Below are positions 9,786-20,058 of a DNA stretch of 64,000 bases, one piece after another. The notes below the pieces were generated by a model, which saw nothing but the letters and a program-made list of their open reading frames with translations, searched no databases and was not told the origin of the DNA. Position 1 is the stretch's first letter. Every line of letters starts with the position of its first letter. The position numbers and the translations under genes are program-made. Source of the stretch: Chondrus crispus (Eukaryota > Rhodophyta > Florideophyceae > Gigartinales > Gigartinaceae); contig NW_005179214.1 in the NCBI RefSeq assembly GCF_000350225.1, positions 40,576 through 104,575 of the forward strand, written 5' to 3'.

Positions 9786-10289
9786 ATGAAAAATAGTCAT
9801 GCTCTGACAAACGGTCAGTTTTCTGCTCCTCATACTTTAGCAGAGGTTTCCGTCGCTCTCAATAATGATTATGTGTTGCGCAACATTCTAAGAAAAGATG
9901 TATGCCTGTAAAAGAACCCCACACCTAAGAAATCTAATAGAAAATTCCTCGCAGCAAGAAACGCAGCGACTGTTGGCAATTTGCAGTCCACTCGTGCTCG
10001 TTTGGAGGGGCGGAATCCTCCAAAGGCGCCCGTACCCGACGTTTATCACATTCAGGAGTATAATGTAGAGAATGATACTGCAAACAAAGAAAATAGGGAC
10101 TCTCAAAAACGTCTGAAAGCGCAGTCTGCGGTGTCGTCTCTCGAAGACATAGTCGGCGACGACTTGCCAATCTCGCAATGGCCAAGAGCCCGAAAACAGC
10201 GGAGGTTGAGGAAGGCGAGTTGTTTAGGACCCGCAAGCACACGGCAGCGCCGGCTTTGTTGGGTCTCTCCCATTACAGATGAAGCGTGA
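9786..10289 (+). pseudogene. Unrecognised 168-codon frame with one internal stop
   Basis: From ATG 9786 a single frame runs to 10289 with only one stop, TAA at 9909-9911. The product would begin MKNSHALTNGQFSAPH and later read ARLEGRNPPKAPVPDVYHIQ, then a charged, Lys/Arg/Asp-rich tail. Composition is protein-like and unlike the flanking AT-rich DNA. I do not recognise the family. It could be a fragment of a host gene or of an older element. Confidence 0.3.
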
Positions 10290-10689
10290 AAGACATGAGA
10301 TTTCTCGTCGTCCCACTTTGACCCAGGCATAGTTTGGAGACTAATTCTCCGGTCCAAATTAAAGATGTTTTTCCTCAAATACGCACTGCATTCACATATT
10401 TTATCATAACTTCTTATGTGTCCCACATCAAGCCAATGAGAAGGGTACTGTAGTTCACTGCCGACAAATCAACTAATTTACAGTACTTTGGGTCTGGAAT
10501 AAGGTAAAAATAAACTCCAATCTCATCATCGCTTTCGGCCATCACCAATCACATCGACAACTGCCCTTTAACGCAAGTCGCCAACAATAGAGACTTTACT
10601 GTCGTTGTGTTGCCACTTCGTGAGGCCGTTTGTCAACGGAGGACCGAGCCTGCGCGAGGGAGGACACACGGGTGACAATTAGTCACAGA
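10290..10689. other. Region with no recognisable gene
   Basis: About 400 bp of mixed composition. I see no supported coding frame, repeat or RNA gene. Confidence 0.4.
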
Positions 10690-10732
10690 GACAAGTGGGC
10701 TCCGTGCGCGCTTCGCGCGCTGAGCCAAGTCC
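10690..10732 (-). repeat. Hairpin-bearing direct repeat, distal copy (possible Helitron 3' end)
   Basis: 43 bp, about 95% identical to 12685-12727. It contains the stem-loop gcgcgc-ttc-gcgcgc followed, on the minus strand, by acggagcccacttgtc, after which the two copies diverge. Helitron 3' ends carry a short GC-rich hairpin near the terminus. The expected CTRR terminus is not directly at the end of similarity, so assignment is tentative. Confidence 0.5.
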
Positions 10733-12250
10733 CTTCCTCCTCCGCTCCTCGTTCCGCACACGCCGCCGTTCCCCGTCCCGCTGCTCCCCCGCCCTCTGCG
10801 CTAACTCTCCCGTCCTCTCTCCGGTCTTCGTAGCCCCTTGCCCCCTCGTCTTGCCACGCGTTCGTCGCCCCTGCGCCCCGCGCGCGGTCCGCGCCGGCGC
10901 CCTCCGCGCCGGCGCTCACTTCCGCCTAACACTCCGCTCGATTCCGCCTAACACTGCTACCCGGCGGCGGATCCCGGCACCCACCCGCCCGCGCGCTCCC
11001 TCTTACACCGCCGGCTGCGACACCTGCTCTGCTCGCAGCAACCACCTTCCGCGTTCCTCGCCCCTGCGCGATGCGCGCGGCCCGCGCCGCCGCCCTCCGC
11101 GCCGCCGCTCGCACCACCTCCTCGACCGCCCTGTCCCGAGCTCACCCGCCCGCCACGTCCCCGAGCCGCAGGCACACCCCGCCCACAAGCCGGCAGAACG
11201 TCTACGCCACGCCCGCGTCCGTCCGCCCCGCCACCGCTGCCCACCACGCGCGTCAACCGCCACATCTCGCCGCGCCCCTCGCTCTTCGCCACGTCCTGCC
11301 CGCATGTTGCGCAGCAGCCCCACGCAGCTCGCGACCACGCGCGCGTCGCCGGCCTGCCCCTCCAGCAGCGTCCCCGCCGTCGCGTGGAACTGCTTTGCGT
11401 GGAGCTGCATGCACACCTCGTCCGCGATCGCGCGCACGCCCGTCCCACCCGCCGCACTCGCCCACCACGGCGTCAACGCCCGCCTCCGCTGCTACCCGGC
11501 ACACTACGTCCGCCACCGTCTCTGCGCAACCCGGTTGACGCCCGCTCGCCGTCGCGCCTCCCCCGCCCCCCGGCACGCGCGTCCGACAGGTTTTGCAGCC
11601 CGCTCGCCGTCACGCCTCCCCCGCCCCCCGCACGGGCGCCGGACAGCTTTCGCAGCCCGCTCGCCGTCCTACCTCTTCAGCCCCCCTGCACGCGCACCGG
11701 TCGAAGCCCCTTGTAGTACTCCACGCTGTCCACCTCCGACCCGGTCCGCTCCCGCACCCTCCGCTCCCCCCTGCGCACGCACGCGTGTGGTGCTACACGC
11801 CGCCCCGCCCAGGCGCCCCCCCCCTCTATTCGCCACGGACGCCCCACGCCCACCCTCCCACACCGTCCCCATCGCCGCCCCGGCCCACACCTCCTCCACG
11901 TCGTCGCCGCACACCCAAAACTGCTCTCCGCCCACCATCATCTTGCAGCCCACCGTCCCTGTCGCCGCCCGTCGCCGCCCCGCCCTGCACTTCCCCGTCG
12001 CCGCGCATCCACATCCGCTCCCCAACTTCGAAGCTTCACGCGCTGCGCATCTCCGCCTTGAAGAATTCCGGCCCCCCACGGACAGCCGCCCGCGCACCAC
12101 CGCCCCGCTCACGACGCCGTGAGCCTCCGGCAATTCGGGCAGCCCCGTGTCTCACGTGTCCGCCCCCCCGTCGTACGCGTCCATCTACTACACCGCTGTC
12201 ACGTGCTCGCAGTGCCCGCCCCAGTTCTGCCGACTATGTAGATCCGCGTG
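10733..12250. other. Very GC-rich segment, probable captured and decayed gene fragment(s)
   Basis: Extremely C-rich on the plus strand, open in several frames mainly because stop codons are rare. Minus-strand frames hold pieces that look like armadillo-type helices (IADEVCMQLHAKQFHATAG...VVASCVGLLRNM, around 11290-11450) but in shifting frames. Near 12200-12240 the plus strand has a Cys-rich patch (VTCSQCPPQFCRLC) like one zinc site of a RING/IBR domain. Two imperfect repeats of the sequence around gcccgctcgccgtc lie at 11535-11680. No intact gene can be called. Its position between two hairpin repeats suggests Helitron capture. Confidence 0.35.
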
Positions 12251-12349
12251 GCGCGGTTTAAACGGATCCGGGCTAAAATTTGTAGTGTACTGTAGCGCGG
12301 CCGCGCTCCGCAGTCCGCAAAGTCATTTTAATTCTAATTTTTACACTTG

Positions 12350-12680
12350 TCACCGCCACGTGTCCCCGTGGCGGCCTGGCCTGCGGCCAGGCCCCGCCCG
12401 TGGCCGCCAGGACACACGTGTCCCCGTGGCGCGGCCTGACCTGCGGCCAGGCCCTGCCTGTGGCCGCCATTTGTCACACAGACTGGCAAACAGACAGACA
12501 GACACGGATTTTTAGTGCCTGTGGCAGCCACGTGTCCCCGTGGCGCCCTGGTCTGCGGCCAGGCCGCCCCGCACGTGGCCGCCGCCACTTTTCACGCCAC
12601 TTTTCACCGCAGCGCAAATGGCAAGGCAGGCACACACAGACTGGTAAACAGACAGACAAACAGACACGGATTTTAGTAGT
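12350..12680. repeat. Clustered GC-rich imperfect repeats
   Basis: Three copies of a block cacgtgtccccgtggcg plus ctgcggccaggcc and (c)gtggccgcc start near 12356, 12415 and 12530. Two copies of cagactgg(c/t)aaacagacagac then acacggattt lie at about 12480-12515 and 12638-12676. Internal dyads (ctgcggccag, ggcctg...caggcc) could form hairpins. This is non-coding sequence downstream of the Helitron gene. Confidence 0.7.
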
Positions 12681-12684
12681 TGTG

Positions 12685-12727
12685 GACAAGTGGGCTCCGT
12701 GCGCGCTTCGCGCGCCGAGTCAAGTCC
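12685..12727 (-). repeat. Hairpin-bearing direct repeat, proximal copy (possible Helitron 3' end)
   Basis: Partner of 10690-10732, lying 74-116 bp beyond the stop of the helicase frame. Minus strand order: ggacttgactcg, hairpin gcgcgc-gaa-gcgcgc, acggagcccacttgtc, then unique sequence in which CTAA occurs about 10 nt on. Confidence 0.55.
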
Positions 12728-12800
12728 GCGTGGAGGAGCAATAATTCGGAAGGGTGGCAAAGGCGAGATGTAAAGAGAATGGCGTTTACTTTTTTGATGA

Positions 12801-15134
12801 CTACTGAAGGACCTCGGGGTACACTACGTTTCGCGTTGTTGCATCGGACTCTCGAGTGAGGATAGTGACGTTGCTTGAGTGAGTAGTCCTCGATAATGCG
12901 ACGTAGAGTTGACCGTGCGAGAAGCAATGATCTCGGAGGTCGAGACCAATGCGGCCACCGAAGGACTGGCCTTGGGCTTTGTTCGTTGTAAGGGCGAAGC
13001 ACGTGCGAATGGGGAACTGCGTTCGAGTAAAGCCAGGAATGGGAAAGTTGTCGTCACCTGGTCCGCAGGGCATTTGTGGAAGGCAGAGTCTGTTGCCTTC
13101 ATGTGACCCCGAGGTAACGCGTAGAAAGAATAGTTTGTTGGTCATTTTCTCGATGACATATCGAGCGCCGTTGACGTAACCGGAAGTGGGATCGAGATTG
13201 CGCAGAAGCATGACGATGAAACCTTTCTTGAGCTTGAGCTTGTGGTCTGGTAGATCAGACCCGGCCGTCAAGGTGTTGAGCATTTCCGTGGGATAGATCA
13301 GCGCGTTGGTGTCTTCGCTCTCGACCTTGTCTGCGCTTAAATATGTTCGATACGGTCCCTGCATCATGTTGCGGATGACTTCGTTGACCTGCTCGAGCGG
13401 TCTGTTCTTTGTAGTGAGTATAACGCGATTTGTGAGCCATGTAGGGTCGACGTGATTGTCTCGAATGCCGTGGAAGACCTTGAGGCATAAATTGCGGATG
13501 GTGTGCTCGAACGCTACGGACTGTGGTATTGAGATCCATTCCGGGCGCTGATCGCATTGAAGTCTGCCTTCCCCGACGCTGAGGAGGAACTGTGGGAAGT
13601 TGAGAGCCTCCACATCTGCTGCGGGGTCCCCTTGGAGAGCAGTGAGGCGCATGTTCTTGGTAAGGCACAGGAATCGGCACTCTCGATACAGCGGGGAAGA
13701 TTTGACGCACGCGCTCACGATTTGACCTCTGGACCCGCCCGGAACGACGGGAAGGATTTGTCTAAAGTCTCCAGCGAGCACGAGGAACTTTCCTCCGAAG
13801 AGCCGGTCGGTTTGCATCAAGTCGCAAAGGGAGCGATCGACAGTCTCAATGCAATTTCGATAGCACATGACGATCTCGTCCCATATGATAAGATCGACTT
13901 GTTGCAATGTACGACCGGTGTCGGAGTTTGTGGAGAAGTTGCAAGTGCTTTTGGCAGATACAGGAATGGGAATCTTGAACACGGAATGAGCGGTGCGTCC
14001 ACCGTCGAGCAACACTGCAGCAACAGCAGATGTGGCGACGGCGATGACTTGCTTGGGGCGCGAACGAAGGAAGTCTTGAATGGCGCTGAGCACGAACGTT
14101 TTGCCTGTTCCGCCAGGAGCATCGAGGAAGAAGAGACGACTACTTTGTGTTGGCATAGAAGGTCCCGCAACGGCGCTGGAGGATCCTTGAAGCAATGCCG
14201 AGACGGAGACGCCTGGAAGCATGGAGCCTACTATTTCGTCAAAGGCATGGCGCTGATTTGTGTTTAACAGCGGCAACGATGTCTGTAGTCGCTCTTCGCA
14301 CTGCTGCGCTTGTGCTTCGGGTGTCTGGATCTCGTTTGGCTGTTCCGAAGCGGGCAGGCTGTCATCGGGGAGTGGGAGTCCGAAGTGTGCGAGCGTCCAG
14401 TTGGAACGCACCGTCTGCAGGGCCTCCTGTACCTCTCCAAGCACGTAAGATGTGTCGTGGCGATCATCGCGAAGCTGCTGTCTTCGAATGGGTTGTCCGC
14501 GTGCGCGATTGCGAATATCGGTGAGAAACATGTGCAGGTAGTCGTTCCACAGCGAGAGAGGGTCCGAAGGCTGGCAGTGTGCCAGAATCGTAGCAAACAG
14601 ATGAGAAAGAGGAACGAAGCTTGACCGGAATGAATCTCGGATTGCGTGCTTCCACTCGGCATCGTTGGCCAGCAAACCAAGTCGTAAGCACGCTTGTCGG
14701 AAGCTGGTGCACTGCTCGCCGTCGATGTTTCGCAAGTTCTCGAAGGATGTTGCCCCCGGCACTTGTGTGAGGAGGAGGCGAAGAAAGTAGCGCTCACCCT
14801 CCCTCGGACTGACAGTATAGATTCGACCGACTACGTTGGCGCCCGTGCCACTGAAATCGTAGGCTTCCTCTTCGCTGCTGGCGTTCCGTCTTCGCAGGGA
14901 TGCTCTTGGACTGCATGACTTGCTGCTTTTCTTCCACGTAAAGTACTTTGGAAACTTGTGGTACCGAATATGCCTCGCGCTTGGGTAATTTTCGTTGGCT
15001 TTAAACCACTCAGTCAGCTTCGTACCTGATGCCGATCGAGGCGCCGCCTCCTGCTCTCTTCCTTCCTCAAAGTAAACCATATGGTGGTTGGGCAGATGCA
15101 TTGAAAGTCTGACCACTGGAGGATTGCGATCCAC
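12801..15134 (-). pseudogene. Helitron PIF1-like DNA helicase part
   Basis: 777 codons open. Superfamily 1 helicase of the PIF1/Helitron kind: Walker A DAPGGTGKTFVL, Walker B DLIIWDEIVMC, LVLAGDFRQILPVVPGG, FALTTNKAQGQSF and GQLYVALSRTT, ending TRNVVYPEVLQ, a usual Helitron C-terminus. The helicase unwinds the donor strand in rolling-circle transposition. Its real start is upstream. The preceding Rep part reads on in frame through a stop at 15221-15223 to FDML near 15140 and then needs a one-base shift to join RNPPVVRLS here. So this is the C-terminal half of one broken Rep-Hel protein, not a separate gene. Confidence 0.9.
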
Positions 15135-15136
15135 AA

Positions 15137-16584
15137 CATATCAAAGGAGGATAACCTCCATGCGGCCTCCGATGCAGACACGTATCTAGCATCTTGGAAG
15201 TTCGAGATCTCGTCGTAGCACTATTTTTTGGCAGTGATTTCCATGGTCACTCGGTCTTGTCCCTTGCACACGTACTTGAAGAGGTACTTGATTCCGCCAA
15301 CGCGTGACACGCAGAGTTCCACATTCAAATGGAAAGTGAACGATCTTAGAAGTAGAGGACTGTGGGGCACGAACCAGGAGTTGTCGACCACGACGGATTG
15401 CTGTCGTCGGCCAATACGGGAGGGACGCTCGATAGAGACGCCACCTGCCGAGGGGGACCTTCTGCGGTACGTGATGTAGTACTCACTTTCGGACTGGCTG
15501 GTTTCGTGTTTGAACGGTTTTGAAAACCTTTTCCTGCAGTACTGCTCGCCCATGCACACGGCTGTTGGATTGCGTTCTCCACATGGGTTGTGAATCATAT
15601 GCTTAAGCACGACCTCTTGGAGTTCTGGATCTTGGGCAGACGGGATCTCGGCAGAGATAATGCGGTCGACGTTTTCGGGATTACGCAGATCATTCTTGGA
15701 GACCTCATCTAGGAAGAATACCACGTGAGCGTGGGGAAGACCTCGTTTCTGAAATTTGATGACTCGTACATGGGCAACGACGGTTCCGAACACATCCTCG
15801 TTGATGACCAAGAACATGAGATCCTTCATTTTGAGACGAAACACACGTGCGCACAGATCCAGTCTGTCCTGAGGAGTTTGATTGGGCAGCAGGGCTCTTG
15901 TGATCTCCGGCCAGCTAGGATTGCATGTCATGGTGAGGAAGATGTCCGGGTGGCCAATTTGGTTAGATATAGCAATGATGCCGTGCATCTGCTGCCTCAT
16001 GTAGCTGTCACATCCGATGTGCGTAAAAGGGAGAATGAACAGTCGTCCTGCTCGTACAGCGTCGGCTTCATCTTCAGCACGACCGGAGTCTCCTAGGCTG
16101 TCGCGAAGTGAGGTGTAGTCCGCCGCTCGAAGCTTTGTCTGGTTGTGGCGGAGATACGAAAGCCTTTCTGCCTCCACTTTGCAGAACTGGTCAACTAAAT
16201 ATTGCTGAAAGAGTCGCGCTGCGTGTAAGATCATGATGAACTCACCTGCCCTTTCGAACAAATGCCATCTGTAGAACATCATCGGAGTTATCTTGGTACG
16301 TCTGCCGTCGTCCTCACTGGAGAATCGAAGCTCTGGATACCATCCATCTCTACCGTTCGGGAACAAAAGCACGTAACTCAATGGATCGTATGCACGATGA
16401 CTGACAGAAATCCGATCCAACACTTCGTTCCCGTTACTGCTCAGAGTCCCTCGCCTGCGAACGACGATATCTCTTCGCCCAATCTCTCCGTTTTCATTTC
16501 CAGGGATCAATGCAGCCACTTCAGAAGCTTCGGGACCATTGTACCGGCGCACGTGCTCATAACTTGGCCTGCGGTCGGCATGGA
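15137..16584 (-). pseudogene. Helitron Rep part (HUH endonuclease), N-terminus lost
   Basis: The Helitron-like N domain and Rep. Seen: RDIVVRRRGTLSSNGNE, YDPLSYVLLFPNGRDGW, the block PDIFLTMTCNPSWPEI, the metal-binding HUH motif in RGLPHAHVVFFLDE and the catalytic-Tyr region IKYLFKYVCKGQDR. Rep nicks and joins DNA ends through Tyr. An in-frame TAG (15221-15223) interrupts just after VTMEITAKK; the frame continues with CYDEISNFQDARYVSAS, so the stop is a lesion and not the natural end. Upstream of 16584 the open frame is copia-1 antisense and not part of this protein. Confidence 0.88.
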
Positions 16585-18204
16585 TGTACGAATTGCAATA
16601 GACATGGGCATACTGCAGCGCGTTGCTGGGGCAAGGACGTGAATGGGCGCCGACCTGCACCGCCAGATGGGTTTCGGTCACGCAACACTGGCTTGAAGCC
16701 AAGTGCATTCGTTTCTCGAGATGAAAATTCTACTGCTGCCTTTGCGGAGAGTGACTTTACTTGCTTGCTTTCGACTTCCACTCTAGAAAAGAGGGCTGCA
16801 AACGCAAGGTCATGGCTGGTCGATTCCGGTTGCAGCGCTCACATTACGTTTGATCGCTCTTTGTTCGTTACGTATGAACAGATGCAATCTGGATCAGTCG
16901 AGATGGGCACGAAGGCTAGAGCTAATGTCGCTGGTCGCGGCGAGGTAGAATTCATGTTGAACGTCAACGGTAGTCTCCATCCTTGCAAATTGTCAAACGT
17001 TTTGCATGTCCCTGATTTCGGATACTCGCTACTGTCTGTTAGCCAAATGGTTTCAAAGGGTTTGCAAGTGTCATTCGAAAATGAGAAATGCCGCGTTACT
17101 GCAGGACCAACTGTAGTTGCCACAGCGAGTCAAGTTGGGGATTTGTACATACTTGACGTCATGAATGAAACCTTTTCTGCTCACGAAGTTTCCCTGCAGA
17201 CGCTACATGAACGCATGGCCCATGTTAATGTACAAGGAATCGCATCAATGATTCACAATAATGTGGTACGTGGCTTCAACGTTCGTCAAAGCGATGTGAT
17301 CAGTGCAATGAATCCAAAGTCTGACAATCACTCTCCCATTTGTCCTGCGTTTGTGTTTGGCAAAGCAACGCGATCAGTAATCCCAAAACAGCGATCATCG
17401 TCTCGAGCACAGAACTGTCTTGACTTGGTACATTCTGACGTTTGCGGTCCGCTCGAAGTACAGTCCATTGGTGGTTTGAGATACTTCATTACATTTGTAG
17501 ATGATCACTCGAACTGGGTAGTTGTGTACACGATGAGAAATAAATCTGAGGCGTTTGCAAAATACAAGTTGTATGAAAAGTTGGCTCAAACCCACACTGG
17601 TCGCAAAGTAAAGGTGCTTCGCACTGATCGAGGGGGAGAGTACTTGTCGACGGAATTCAAGTCGCATTTAGATTTAAACAGTATGCAGCACCAACTCACA
17701 ACGGCGTACACCCCTGAACAAAACGGTGTTGCTGAACGTTTAAATCGAACTTTGATTGATCTTGTCCGCTCTAGGCTTTCTCATAAACAGGTCAGTAAGC
17801 GATTCTGGGCCGAGGCTCTTGCCACTTCGGTATATGTACGCAATCGAGTTACTTCACGCGCTTTGCCCGTTAATACAACCCCGCACCACATTTGGATGAA
17901 TTCTACTCCAAATGTTGGCCATTTGCGAGTATTTGGGTCAAAGTGTTGGTATACATTACCAAAATTAGAGCTCCGTAAGCTGGACTTGCGAGCGCGTGAA
18001 GCGATGTTTCTTGGGTACTCGCAATGCAGTAAGGCATACAAACTTTGGGACGGAGAGTTGAATAAAATTGTTGTGTCACGGGATGTCAAGTTTGATGAAT
18101 CGACATGTGGGATGCATGACATTCCTGCACACGAAAGTGATTCAATCAACTCTGATGTTGACGTTGTATTGCTCGGTGGCGACAATGGAAATACAGCTGA
18201 TTAG
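16585..18204 (+). pseudogene. copia-1 A: gag zinc knuckle, protease, integrase
   Basis: Starts within the CCHC knuckle (CTNCNRHGHTAARC), followed by the aspartic protease (SWLVDSGCSAHITFD), the GAG-pre-integrase domain and integrase with acidic residues in DLVHSDVCGPLE, LRTDRGGEYLS and PEQNGVAERLN. The frame ends at TAG 18202-18204, created by an 8-nt insertion: agctgat (18195-18201), T, agctgat (18203-18209). In the intact copy B the motif occurs once and the frame continues. The cysteine of the HHCC finger in CPACVFG is replaced by Phe (CPAFVFG). It continues in another frame from 18201. Confidence 0.92.
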
Positions 18205-20047
18205 CTGATACCCCAAATACGGATGAGGTCGGTTCTGAAGAGGACGAAGTTTCGGAGGAGGTTCTCGAAAACGACGAAACTCACTCTGTAAGTAAGAATG
18301 ATGAAGATGAAGATGATGTACCAACTGCCGTCGAAACTCCGAATGTCACCCCTCCAACTCCGACTCCAGCTGTGCGAAGATCGTCTCGAGTCAGCAGACC
18401 TCCGGCGTCATGGTGGAGGAGCAACTTTGCAGCTGCTCTTCTTTCACATGCGCATGTAGCTATTGAAGGTCCCAAGACTTTCAACCAGGCAACCAACGGT
18501 CCTAGCGCTGCATTTTGGCAGACCGGCATTGACAAAGAACTTGCCTCGCAGACCAAGAATCGGACTTGGAAACTTGTTCCTCGATCTGAGGCGTCAAACA
18601 TCTTGACATCTCGATGGGTTTTCAATGTCAAGCAACTGCCTGATGCAAATGGCAATATAGTTGAAAGTGCAAAAGCCAGACTTGTTGCTCGTGGATTCCA
18701 GCAAGTGCAAGGTCTTGACTACACTGACACATATGCCCCTGTCATAAAGTTTACCACTATTTGTCTACTTCTTGCCTTAGTTGCACATTACGACCTCAAA
18801 CTTCATCAGATGGATGTCGTGACTGCGTTTTTGAACGGCGACTTGGATGAAGACATCTACATGGAGCAACCCGAAGGGTGCATTGACGAAAGCAAAAGTG
18901 ATCACGTGTGCAAACTTTTGAAAGCACTTTACGGTCTTAAACAAGCACATCGTCAATGGCATGCCAAAGTGGATGATTTCTTAATTGGTGAATTGGGATT
19001 CGAGACTTTGCGTAGTGATCCTTGTCTCTACATTAAACGCATCCGTAACACTATCATGCTGATTGCACTTTATGTCGATGACTTGTTACTCGCTGGTAGT
19101 GATATCGATGCCATCAAATGGATGAAGGGGGAGCTTAATAAACGGTTTGAGATGAAAGACCTTGGTGAAGCAAAAGTCTGCATTGGTCTTGAAATTCAAA
19201 GGGATCGCACCGCCAAGACATTGAGTCTCACTCGAACTAAGTATGCATCAATAGTGCTTGAGCGTTTTCGAATGTCAACGTGTAACCCCTCTCTGACTCC
19301 AATGGAACAAGGTCACACAACCACGATTTCAACCGAAAACGACTCCGAAACAAACGCACCGTATCGTGAAGCAGTGGGATCCCTGATGTACTTGATGGTT
19401 GGCACTCGTCCAGACTTGGCATATGCGATTGGAAAGCTTTCTCAACATTCTGCCAACCCATGTGAGTCACACTGGGCAGGTGTGAAACGGGTAATGCAAT
19501 ACGTGCAAGGGACTCCAAACTTAGGAATCGTGTTTGATAATAAATCCAAATCGCCGGAGTTGTTCGGCTTCAGTGATGCTGACTGGGCCGGTTGTTCAGA
19601 CTCTGGCAAGTCGACCAGCGGATATGTCTTCAAGTTCTGCGGTGGAGCGATCAGTTGGAGTTCCCGGAAACAGACTGTGGTTGCAACTTCGACGTGTGAA
19701 GCTGAGTACATTGCACTATGTGAAGCGTGTAAGGAGGCGACTTGGTTGCGTCAAGTGGTTGCTGATGTTCTTGGACTTGACTCTGATCCCACGATTATGA
19801 TGGGGTGTGACAATGCAGGGACGATTCGTATGCACAGAATGAATCGATCAAACGTCGTAATAAACATGTTGATGTGAAATAACACTATGTAGGAGATGCT
19901 ATTACGAGAAATATCGTGTCTTTGTCGCATTGCCGAACCACTTCCATGCCTGCAGATATCCTGACGAAAGCACTGGGGCGAGTTCTGTTCCAGAAGTTTG
20001 TAGAACTTCTAGGGCTTGCAGTAGCTACTTCTGGTAAAAGCATGTGA
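18201..20047 (+). pseudogene. copia-1 A: reverse transcriptase and RNase H
   Basis: Open from 18201 to 19877 without a usable upstream ATG. RT landmarks are WVFNVKQLPDANG, HQMDVVTAFLNGDL, the catalytic ALYVDDLLLAGSD and YGLKQAHRQW; RNase H has DADWAGC and STCEAEYIAL. A one-base deletion near 19826 (attcg for atttcg in copy B) shifts the end, so the last ~70 codons (19827-20047) lie in a third frame. The same deletion is in copies F and G. Confidence 0.92.
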
Positions 20048-20058
20048 TCGAGGGGGAG
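20048..20058 (+). promoter_or_regulatory. Polypurine tract of copia-1 A
   Basis: cgagggggag lies directly before the LTR1 start TGTTG. RNase H-resistant purine tracts prime plus-strand DNA in LTR elements. The same tract precedes LTR1 at 27494, 50383 and 57830 and the TRIM 3' LTR at 28695. Confidence 0.85.

Larger units (their letters stand above)
12685..16584 (-). mobile_element. Helitron (rolling-circle transposon), 5'-truncated
   Basis: A minus-strand Rep-helicase gene (HUH nuclease then PIF1-like helicase) defines a Helitron. The 5' end is missing: at about 16585 the sequence changes abruptly to copia-1 gag. The 3' side has a hairpin repeat at 12685-12727, repeated at 10690-10732. Two breaks in the gene make this copy non-autonomous. 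Confidence 0.85.

Noticed and set aside
10695-12261. Long Pro/Arg/Ala-rich open frames on both strands
   Set aside because: They overlap in all frames because the DNA is extremely GC-rich and stops are rare. No domain spans any one frame, so I list the region as decayed sequence and not as genes.
12685-12727. Canonical Helitron 3' terminus (hairpin then CTRR)
   Set aside because: The hairpin is clear, but the last shared bases are cacttgtc and CTAA occurs only beyond the end of similarity. I leave the terminus tentative.
18201-18375. Programmed frameshift between integrase and RT in copies A, F, G and H
   Set aside because: Intact copy B reads through in one frame, and the difference is an 8-nt tandem insertion with no slippery site. 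The same copies also have a second, RNase H lesion. Shared damage is the simpler view.
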